Source: Paenalcaligenes sp035302345 (GTDB lineage: Bacteria; Pseudomonadota; Gammaproteobacteria; Burkholderiales; Burkholderiaceae_B). Taken from it: 12,322 bases of DNA. The notes under the pieces were generated by a model that saw nothing but the letters and a program-made list of their open reading frames with translations, did not search any database and was not told the origin of the DNA. The stretch lies in the NCBI GenBank assembly GCA_035302345.1, contig DATGSS010000022.1, positions 1-12,322 on the forward strand, read 5' to 3'. Below are positions 7,346-12,322 of the stretch, piece by piece; the first letter of the stretch is position 1; every line of letters starts with the position of its first letter. Both the position numbers and the translations under genes were made by a program.

Positions 7346-8062
7346 ATGATAGAACGCAGACCTTTTAATCAACTCGGCCAAACAAAAATTAACTGGCTAC
7401 ACGCCCGTCACCATTTTTCTTTTGGCCACTACCGCCACCCTGGGCGCGATCACTGGGGAACCCTGCGTGTTTGGAACGATGACATAATCCAACCCCACCA
7501 AGGCTTTCCCCCGCACCCGCACGACAACATGGAAATCATCACCTATGTGCAAAGCGGAGCGATCAGTCATAAAGACAGCCTGGGCAACAGCGGTCGTACC
7601 GAAGCTGGCGACGTACAAGTCATGAGCGCCGGCACGGGCATCACTCACTCTGAATATAACCACGAAAACACAGAAACCCAACTGTTTCAAATATGGATAC
7701 TGCCTGAAATGCGCGACCAACCGCCCTCATGGGGCACACGAAGCTTTCCGCAGCAAGAGCGATCAGGACAATTTACCGTCCTCGCCAGTGGCTTTGACAC
7801 AGACACCGATGCCCTACCCATCCGCACCCCGTCACGAGTACTGGGGGCCACCGTAGAAAAAGGCCAAACAATCGTTTACGAATTCGACAGCCCCGATCGC
7901 TACGGATACCTGGTACCCGCCCAAGGGGTGATTACTGTTAATGGCATTGAAATTAATACTCGCGACGGCGCCGCCATCACAGGCGAAACCAGCATCGAAG
8001 TAAAAGCACTAGAAACCGCAGAAATCGTCCTGGTTGATACCCCTGCATTACGCAGTGCATAA
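7346..8062 (+). CDS. Pirin family protein (YhhW-like, bicupin)
   Basis: 238 residues, two cupin halves: pirin N-terminal domain about 10-120 and a C-terminal pirin/quercetinase-like domain about 140-235. The motif HPHDNMEIITYV and the later GDVQVMSAGTGITHSE give H57, H59, H101 and E103, the same numbering as the metal ligands of E. coli YhhW. A mononuclear metal site is therefore expected to be intact. YhhW-type pirins have quercetin 2,3-dioxygenase activity in vitro, but the physiological substrate is generally unknown; roles in quinone or oxidative stress have been suggested for such proteins. The gene is divergent from a LysR regulator and followed after 128 bp by a nitroreductase in the same direction. 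There is no signal peptide, so it is cytoplasmic. Confidence 0.93.
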   Translation: MIERRPFNQLGQTKINWLHARHHFSFGHYRHPGRDHWGTLRVWNDDIIQPHQGFPPHPHDNMEIITYVQSGAISHKDSLGNSGRTEAGDVQVMSAGTGITHSEYNHENTETQLFQIWILPEMRDQPPSWGTRSFPQQERSGQFTVLASGFDTDTDALPIRTPSRVLGATVEKGQTIVYEFDSPDRYGYLVPAQGVITVNGIEINTRDGAAITGETSIEVKALETAEIVLVDTPALRSA

Positions 8063-8103
8063 ACACCTACCAGGTAACCATTAAAAATTTAAAATCACGC
8101 CAA

Positions 8104-8121
8104 CAGCCGCCCCAGCGGCTG
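8104..8121. promoter_or_regulatory. GC-rich hairpin between the pirin and nitroreductase genes
   Basis: CAGCCGC (8104-8110) and GCGGCTG (8115-8121) form a 7-bp stem with a CCCA loop, 42 nt after the pirin stop. No T-run follows on the plus strand, so it is not a classical terminator. It may attenuate transcription or protect the mRNA end. The AT-rich stretch that follows (about 8135-8180) could hold a separate nitroreductase promoter, but I see no convincing -35/-10 pair. Confidence 0.4.
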
Positions 8122-8190
8122 AATGGCTGCACCTATATTCCACTTATTTTCTTAATTAATCGTTTTTATAAACTTTAAAAGTAGAGAACA

Positions 8191-8790
8191 ATGGCAAAAA
8201 ACTTTCTATCCGCACTCAAAAAAAGACGCAGCCAATACGCTTTAGGTAAAAACACCAGCCTAAGCTCCGACGAAATCCGCGCACTCATCACCGAGACCAT
8301 GCGCCACACCCCGTCAGCTTTTCACTCACAAAGCTCACGGGCTGTAATCCTCTTTGGTGATGAAAACGTCGAATTCTGGACGCTCATCGAAAACCACCTA
8401 CGTGACATGGTACCTGCTGAAAACTTTGGCCCCACCGAAGAAAAATTGCGCAGCTTTACTGCCGGCATAGGCACCGTCCTGTTTTTCGAAGACATGGGCC
8501 CAGTCACCGACCTACAAGAGCGCTTCTCCTTGTACGCCGAGCACTTCCCAACCTGGTCTGAACATGCCAGCGGCATGGCCCAATTCGCCGTCTGGACAGC
8601 CTTGGCCGCCGCCAACATCGGCGCCAGCCTGCAACATTACATACCATTTGCAGACGCAGCCATCCGCGAACGCTGGGATATCCCTGCTCAGTGGGTATTA
8701 CGGGCACAAATGCCTTTTGGCTCTATCGAAGGCGAGCCCATGGAAAAGACCTTCATTGAAGACGACGAGCGCATCAAGGTGTTTGGATAA
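8191..8790 (+). CDS. Nitroreductase family protein (Frm2/Hbn1-like)
   Basis: 199 residues, a single nitroreductase domain. The N-terminal FLSALKKRRSQYALGK (about 5-20), followed by THTPSAFHSQSSR-like residues 38-50, corresponds to the FMN-phosphate and isoalloxazine binding region of the compact group typified by yeast Frm2/Hbn1 and Lactococcus CinD. FSLYAEHFPTWSEHASGMAQFAVWTALAAANIGASLQHY (about 111-150) is the dimer-interface helix region conserved in this group, and MPFGSIEGEPMEK is its usual C-terminal motif. Such enzymes reduce nitroaromatics or quinones with NAD(P)H; natural substrate unknown. It probably acts in the cytoplasm as a homodimer. The Shine-Dalgarno is weak (AGAG, 8190-side). 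Its place behind pirin and a LysR gene suggests a shared response to electrophiles or quinones; this is inference. It converges with nnrS across a repeat-rich gap. Confidence 0.9.
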   Translation: MAKNFLSALKKRRSQYALGKNTSLSSDEIRALITETMRHTPSAFHSQSSRAVILFGDENVEFWTLIENHLRDMVPAENFGPTEEKLRSFTAGIGTVLFFEDMGPVTDLQERFSLYAEHFPTWSEHASGMAQFAVWTALAAANIGASLQHYIPFADAAIRERWDIPAQWVLRAQMPFGSIEGEPMEKTFIEDDERIKVFG

Positions 8791-9041
8791 TCTTCTTTAT
8801 CGGCCAGCAAGCAAAAGAAGGCTCGTAAGAAGTTTGCGAGTGGACTGCGCAGTGAGCGTTAGCGAACAAGGTCCCGAGGAAACTTCATTACGATGCCTGT
8901 CATGCCTCAAGGTGGCTATTGCCTGCCGGCCGACAAGACAACCACTGCTCCGTCGCTTTGCAGGAGTTGTTTTTTGATATCTCGCTACGCTCGGAACATC
9001 TGCAAAACAACTCCTTCCAAGCGTCTTGAACTGAGAGCTTT
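8791..9041. repeat. Inverted-repeat-rich intergenic block, possible dispersed repeat
   Basis: This non-coding gap between convergent genes is dense in symmetry. CTTCTTT (8792-8798) pairs with AAAGAAG (8814-8820). GTTTGC (8832-8837) pairs with GCGAAC (8862-8867) around the perfect palindrome ACTGCGCAGT (8844-8853). AGGAGTTGTTTT (8962-8973) pairs with AAAACAACTCCT (9004-9015), a 12-bp perfect stem. The motif GAGCGTTAGCGAA (8855-8867 area) recurs inverted and slightly changed as CTCGCTACGCTCG at 8981-8993. Open frames exist here on the minus strand but lack family resemblance or a ribosome site and overlap nnrS, so they are treated as non-coding. The pattern resembles intergenic palindromic repeats; copy number elsewhere cannot be seen. 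Confidence 0.5.
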
Positions 9042-10262
9042 TTAGCCAGGCTGTCCATCGATGCGTGTTGTCCATAAAGGCACGGTGTAGCACGCGACAA
9101 ACCATAGATAGGCGATGAAACAAAGCAATAGGCTTAGCTGGTAAGCGGTCGCAGCAAATCCTGGCCAAATCCACAATAATGGTCCGCGGATGAGTGCTGC
9201 TGCAAAGATTGCTATTAGCATCCAGCTGAGGCCGGGTAGTGCTTTGATCGGGCGTCCTGTGTGGCCTAGGCTAACGCGTGCTGTCATGGCTAGGATGATG
9301 CCTAGGATGCCACCTACGGTCATGACGTGCAGGGCGTTGTCGACGGGGACTAGGTTGCCCAGCGAGAGCAGCCACAAGAGTGCACCAAAGATGACGAACA
9401 GGTAGCTGATGTGCAATCCCCATAGTAGGGGTTCATGCCAACAGTGGTTTATTTTCCATGCGCTCCAGCGCCAGAGGTTAAATACGACGGTCAGTGTCAG
9501 TAATAGGCCCAGTAGTATTTTGGGGATGGGGACGCCAAATAGGCCTATTAAAAACAGGATGTTTATGCCTAGGGCGCTGCCCAGGATGGTCATTTCGCGC
9601 CATTTAGCAGGGGTTGCTATTTGTACTCCTACGGCGCGCGAGGTGAAAAAGGGGATAACGCGGCCACCGAGCAGGATAATTAGGTTGATGACTACCCAGA
9701 CGGCTAGGTAGCTGCTGCGTTCGACCAGCGCGTTGTTTTGGTTGATTGCGCCTAGGTGTTGGCCAATGTTGGCGGCTGTGAATATCAATAGGACAGGGGC
9801 GAATATTAGGTTGCGCCAGCGTTTGGATTGGATGACCCATTTACCCATGATGATTGCGACGATGGGTAAAAAAGCGACGTCTAATGCCATTAATACGTAG
9901 GCATTGATATTCATTGGAAACAGTATAAAAAAACGCGCCAGGATCCAGAGTCCTGCCAGTGCCCACAGTGAGGGGCCACTGAGGCTGGGTATGCCGGTCC
10001 AGTTTTGTACGGCTGTTAAGAGAAAACCTACGATTATTGCGGCGACAAAGCCAAATAGCATTTCGTGTTGGTGCCACCAGATCATGCCACCGTGTGGAGA
10101 AACCAACAGATTGCCTTGCCAAAATGCAGCCCAAAGGGCAAATGATATTAACAAGAAGACGGCACCCAGCCAGAAAAATGGTCTGAACGCCAGCCCTGTT
10201 TTGAAAGCAAAACCAATGCCGGGTTGCTTGGTTTGTGTGGTGTTTGACTGGAGAGGAATCAT
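9042..10262 (-). CDS. nnrS: NnrS family haem/copper membrane protein, nitric oxide stress
   Basis: 406 residues with twelve hydrophobic segments, at about residues 27-48, 68-86, 98-116, 121-142, 150-166, 184-206, 223-243, 248-266, 278-301, 311-330, 344-362 and 372-396, as expected for NnrS. Candidate haem or copper ligands include H64 and H66 in WWHQHEMLFGF, H169, H276, H284, H312 and H334 (LGHTGRP). NnrS proteins sit in the inner membrane and protect cells against nitrosative stress, reportedly by limiting iron-nitrosyl damage; they are regulated by NO. The ATG at 10262 is chosen because AAGAGG lies 6 nt upstream and MIPLQ begins before the usual FRPFF first helix; the frame remains open upstream to a GTG at 10427. 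The divergent neighbour is nsrR, the NO-sensing repressor, and a promoter with an overlapping operator-like palindrome lies between them. Confidence 0.94.
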   Translation of the reverse strand: MIPLQSNTTQTKQPGIGFAFKTGLAFRPFFWLGAVFLLISFALWAAFWQGNLLVSPHGGMIWWHQHEMLFGFVAAIIVGFLLTAVQNWTGIPSLSGPSLWALAGLWILARFFILFPMNINAYVLMALDVAFLPIVAIIMGKWVIQSKRWRNLIFAPVLLIFTAANIGQHLGAINQNNALVERSSYLAVWVVINLIILLGGRVIPFFTSRAVGVQIATPAKWREMTILGSALGINILFLIGLFGVPIPKILLGLLLTLTVVFNLWRWSAWKINHCWHEPLLWGLHISYLFVIFGALLWLLSLGNLVPVDNALHVMTVGGILGIILAMTARVSLGHTGRPIKALPGLSWMLIAIFAAALIRGPLLWIWPGFAATAYQLSLLLCFIAYLWFVACYTVPLWTTRIDGQPG

Positions 10263-10268
10263 GCTGCG

Positions 10269-10274
10269 CCTCTT
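10269..10274 (-). promoter_or_regulatory. Shine-Dalgarno of nnrS
   Basis: AAGAGG on the minus strand, 6 nt before the ATG at 10262. It fixes the nnrS start and rejects the 55-residue in-frame upstream extension. Confidence 0.7.
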
Positions 10275-10429
10275 ATAACTATTGGCTGGTGGTATATGCG
10301 GGGCATACACCGCTGTAACGAATTCTTTTAGGGATAGGCCCCGAGACAGTGTTCTGCAACACACCCACATCGTACATTTGCGGTTGCACGAGCGCTGTCC
10401 GCAGGGCTTTTCTACTAGGAGATACACTT

Positions 10430-10452
10430 AACATGAGTTTAGCACTCATGTT
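10430..10452. promoter_or_regulatory. Candidate NsrR operator over the nnrS promoter
   Basis: AACATGAGT (10430-10438), TTAGC, ACTCATGTT (10444-10452): a 23-bp palindrome with perfect 9-bp arms. The 11-1-11 geometry and AACATG-type half-sites are those of NsrR sites, although the centre is less AT-rich than the E. coli consensus. It overlaps the -10 element and predicted start of the nnrS promoter, the classical place for a repressor, and lies next to the nsrR gene. Confidence 0.65.
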
Positions 10453-10479
10453 TATACTTATAACATGTTAGCTTTCCAA
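10451..10479 (-). promoter_or_regulatory. Sigma-70 type promoter of nnrS
   Basis: Minus-strand TTGGAA (10479-10474), exactly 17 bp, and TATAAA (10456-10451) match the -35 and -10 consensus well. Transcription would begin near 10444, inside the 23-bp palindrome, giving a leader of about 180 nt before the nnrS start. Confidence 0.6.
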
Positions 10480-10484
10480 TGTTA
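10461..10484. promoter_or_regulatory. Second operator-like dyad, between nnrS and nsrR promoters
   Basis: TAACATGTTA (10461-10470) is a perfect 10-bp palindrome. In addition TAACAT (10461-10466) and ATGTTA (10479-10484) form spaced inverted arms with the same AACAT half-site as the 10430 palindrome. It spans the nnrS -35 region and would lie just upstream of a weak nsrR -10 (TATATT, 10488-10493), so it could serve autoregulation. Confidence 0.35.
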
Positions 10485-10520
10485 ATATATATTTAATACT
10501 ACTGTGGGACTAAAACGGCG

Positions 10521-10982
10521 ATGCAATTAACACAACACACTGATTATGCATTTCGGGTTTTGCTCTATAGCCTGGCCCACCCTGAGCGCTTGGTGACGAT
10601 TACCGAAATTGCCACTTTTTACGATATTTCCCGTAGTCATTTGGCTAAGGTAGTTGCTAATCTGACGCAGCATGGTTATCTAATTGGCGTGCGTGGACAA
10701 AAAGGTGGGCTCAAGCTGGGCAAGGCTCCCGAGGAGATCAATTTAGGCGTGCTGGTGAGTGAGTTCGAGCCTTTGCAGATCGCAGAATGTTTTGATGAAA
10801 ATAATCGATGCGTGATTAGCCCGACATGCAAGCTCAAGGGCGTGCTGTATAAGGCTAAAAAGGCTTTTATTGATACGCTGCATGCTTATTCTCTTGCTGA
10901 TATCGCGCTGAGCAGTGATCAATTACAAAGCGCTCATCATCAAAGTACGCATGTGTTTTCTTTTCAAACGGCTGATGAATAA
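10521..10982 (+). CDS. nsrR: Nitric oxide-sensing transcriptional repressor NsrR (Rrf2 family)
   Basis: 153 residues (E. coli NsrR 141). Rrf2 winged helix-turn-helix at about 1-65, with MQLTQHTDYAFRVLLYSLA and ITEIATFYDISRSHLAKVVANLTQHGYLIGVRGQKGGLKLG closely matching NsrR, then the dimerisation helix. Three cysteines, C90, C97 and C103 (ECFDENNRC, SPTCKLKG), are the iron-sulfur cluster ligands, and D8 corresponds to the aspartate ligand described for the [4Fe-4S] form in Streptomyces. NO destroys or nitrosylates the cluster and releases repression of NO-detoxifying genes. The gap between the first two cysteines is six residues compared with four in E. coli. The last 20 residues are a His/Ser-rich tail beyond the usual end. 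It is divergent from nnrS, with operator-like palindromes in the shared region. IscR is excluded by length and cysteine context. Confidence 0.93.
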   Translation: MQLTQHTDYAFRVLLYSLAHPERLVTITEIATFYDISRSHLAKVVANLTQHGYLIGVRGQKGGLKLGKAPEEINLGVLVSEFEPLQIAECFDENNRCVISPTCKLKGVLYKAKKAFIDTLHAYSLADIALSSDQLQSAHHQSTHVFSFQTADE

Positions 10983-11030
10983 AGGTTATTTATCTCTTAA
11001 AACACCATTAATCACCCATCGAGTTTATTC

Positions 11031-11465
11031 ATGAGTCGATCTGCTGCAGCTATTCCTTTAACCCCGCGCGTCGGGGTTTCTGCTTTTCTAGAGCACGAGG
11101 GCCAGGTGCTTTTAATCGAACGTGGTCAGCCGCCCAATCAAGGGCAGCTAGCTTTCCCTGGGGGCAAGCTCAAATGGGGCGAGACATTAACCGATGCAGT
11201 TGTACGTGAGCTTTACGAGGAAACTCAGGTAACGGCGCGCGCGATTGAGTTGATTGAGGCTGTAAATGTTTTTGCTCGCGATGAGCAGCAAAATATCATC
11301 CGGCATTTTGTTGTATTGTGTTTTCGTTGTGAGTGGCTCGGCGGGCAACCCGTAGCTAGTGATGATGCCCAGGCGGTGCACTGGTTGTCACCGGACGAGG
11401 TTTTACAGCGCCATGATGTGAGTCCTGGAGTACATCAGGTGCTGCGTACGGTAGGTTTAAGCTAA
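11031..11465 (+). CDS. Nudix hydrolase
   Basis: 144 residues, a single Nudix domain. The Nudix box runs from G45 to V67: G45-x5-E51-x7-R59-E60-L-x-E63-E64-x-Q66-V67. All metal-binding glutamates and the arginine are present, but the usual glycine near the box end is glutamine. The N-terminal VGVSAFLEHEGQVLLIERGQPPNQGQLAFPGGKLKWGE resembles the ADP-ribose pyrophosphatase/MutT-like group common in proteobacteria that hydrolyses nucleoside diphosphates linked to another moiety. The substrate cannot be told from sequence. It follows nsrR after 48 bp and precedes ubiM by 81 bp, all on the plus strand, so co-transcription with nsrR is possible. The ribosome site is poor (GAG, 8 nt upstream). Confidence 0.9.
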   Translation: MSRSAAAIPLTPRVGVSAFLEHEGQVLLIERGQPPNQGQLAFPGGKLKWGETLTDAVVRELYEETQVTARAIELIEAVNVFARDEQQNIIRHFVVLCFRCEWLGGQPVASDDAQAVHWLSPDEVLQRHDVSPGVHQVLRTVGLS

Positions 11466-11546
11466 ATCAATATCAGCCCAGCCAGTCACCCCTACAATGG
11501 TGGCAGCTGTTTTTTGCCGTTATTTTTTGAATTAAACCATCCCACT

Positions 11547-12322
11547 ATGAATACTGATGTCACCATTATCGGGGCTGGCCCAACAGGTCTAAGCCTGGCC
11601 TATGCCTTGGCTGAAGCCGGATTGCAGGTCACTTTGCTGGAACGCCAGCCTTTAGAGCAGTTGCAAAATCCTACTTTTGATGGTCGTGAGATCGCTTTGA
11701 CTCATGAATCACGACGTTTATTGCAGCAGTGGGGGTTATGGGCGCATATCCCTGAGGAAGAAATTTCCAATTTGCGTCATGCACGCGTTATGGATGGGTC
11801 GTTGACTCAGGGCATGTTTATAGAGGCATCCTTGGGCGGACAGTCACAGTTAGGCTGGTTTGTGCCTAATTATCTCATTCGCAAAGCAGGCTATTTGCAA
11901 ATAGCAGACCATCCCAATGTGGATCTGCGTACCGAGGCCGCAGTGACGGCAACCACGACATCCCCACAACAGGCGACGGTAACCCTAGCAAACAGAGAGC
12001 AAATTCATAGTCAGCTGCTCGTTGCAGCGGACAGTCGATTTTCTACGACCCGCCGCGCAATGGGGATCGCCTCTCCAATGATTGATTATGGCAGAAGCAT
12101 GATGGTTTTCAGAGCCGAGCATACCGCTCCTCATGAACATATCGCCTGGGAATGGTTTGGTTATGGTCAAACACGGGCGTTATTGCCCTTAAATGGCAAC
12201 CGTTCATCGGTGGTGCTGACCTTGCCACATCACGAGATGCAGCAGCTGAACGCCCTGGAGGACGAGGCTTTTAATCAAAGTATTACAGAGCGTTATGAGC
12301 ACCGTTTGGGTGAAATGCGCCG
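11547..12322 (+). CDS. ubiM: FAD-dependent ubiquinone biosynthesis hydroxylase UbiM, 3' truncated by window
   Basis: The first 258 codons are visible and the frame is open to the right edge. The N-terminus has the FAD Rossmann motif GAGPTG (9-14) ending at E32 (LLERQPL). Family features follow: FDGREIALTHESRRLLQQWGLW, then WFVPNYLIRKAGY, AADSRFSTTRR (D162, the second flavin motif), and AWEWFGYGQTRALLPLNGNRSSVVLTLP. These match the UbiM group of the UbiH/UbiF/UbiI monooxygenases rather than UbiH, UbiF or UbiI themselves. The enzymes use O2 and NAD(P)H-reduced FAD to hydroxylate the quinone ring at the membrane; UbiM from Neisseria can hydroxylate several ring positions. The third GD motif lies beyond the window. 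The start has no strong Shine-Dalgarno, but no other in-frame start exists just upstream. Assignment to UbiM is from recalled family motifs. Confidence 0.82.
   Translation, partial: MNTDVTIIGAGPTGLSLAYALAEAGLQVTLLERQPLEQLQNPTFDGREIALTHESRRLLQQWGLWAHIPEEEISNLRHARVMDGSLTQGMFIEASLGGQSQLGWFVPNYLIRKAGYLQIADHPNVDLRTEAAVTATTTSPQQATVTLANREQIHSQLLVAADSRFSTTRRAMGIASPMIDYGRSMMVFRAEHTAPHEHIAWEWFGYGQTRALLPLNGNRSSVVLTLPHHEMQQLNALEDEAFNQSITERYEHRLGEMR

Noticed and set aside
7397..7720. Minus-strand open frame of 107 codons opposite the pirin gene
   Set aside because: Fully inside a well-supported pirin coding region on the other strand.
8797..9174. Minus-strand open frame of 125 codons across the nitroreductase-nnrS gap
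   Set aside because: It overlaps the nnrS 3' end in another frame, shows no family motif, and its composition follows the inverted repeats of the gap. No convincing ribosome site.
11480..11530. Possible terminator after the Nudix gene (GCC...CACC / GGTGGC followed by TTTTTT)
   Set aside because: The stem needs an asymmetric bulge, has only a few pairs, and the T-run is four bases away from it. Too weak to call.
1..12322. CRISPR array, transposon, prophage, toxin-antitoxin or defence island
   Set aside because: No regularly spaced repeats, transposase, integrase, attachment-site duplication or small toxin-antitoxin gene pair is visible; nearly all DNA belongs to housekeeping or stress genes.

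Overview
The window looks like an ordinary chromosomal segment of a Gram-negative proteobacterium. Base composition is close to balanced. The combination of UbiM-type ubiquinone hydroxylase, NsrR/NnrS, a monomeric AcnA-type aconitase, PanB and RmuC fits a betaproteobacterium, perhaps a moderate-GC member of the Alcaligenaceae (Burkholderiales). That placement is inference from protein character, not from a marker gene. There are no tRNA or rRNA genes, no CRISPR array, no transposase or integrase, and no recognisable defence or biosynthetic cluster. Ten protein genes account for nearly all of the DNA, two of them cut by the window edges.

Left part (1-3363): the 3' end of a c-di-GMP phosphodiesterase-type EAL gene runs rightward and meets rmuC head-on, with a small hairpin between them. 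rmuC follows panB on the minus strand. panB has its own leader, which carries three imperfect direct repeats and a candidate promoter. Middle (3364-7212): acnA on the minus strand has a strong Shine-Dalgarno, a strong terminator and an unusual 14-bp hairpin just ahead of the ribosome site. Upstream of it, on the same strand, is a LysR-type regulator.

Right-middle (7213-9041): the LysR gene is divergent from a pirin gene, which is followed by an Frm2-like nitroreductase. A 25-bp palindrome in the shared control region is a likely LysR operator. Together these look like a small regulator/quinone-or-electrophile stress module. Between the nitroreductase and the convergent nnrS lies about 250 bp rich in inverted repeats that resembles a dispersed intergenic repeat.

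Right part (9042-12322): nnrS (minus) and nsrR (plus) are divergent and form a nitric oxide response pair. A well-placed minus-strand promoter for nnrS is overlapped by a 23-bp palindrome of NsrR-site geometry, so NsrR probably represses nnrS and may control itself. Downstream of nsrR on the plus strand are a Nudix hydrolase and the 5' part of ubiM, an oxygen-dependent ubiquinone ring hydroxylase.

I did not find a clearly undescribed system. The points most worth a second look are regulatory: the acnA leader hairpin, the nnrS/nsrR control region with its long leader, the LysR/pirin palindrome, and the repeat-like block at 8791-9041.
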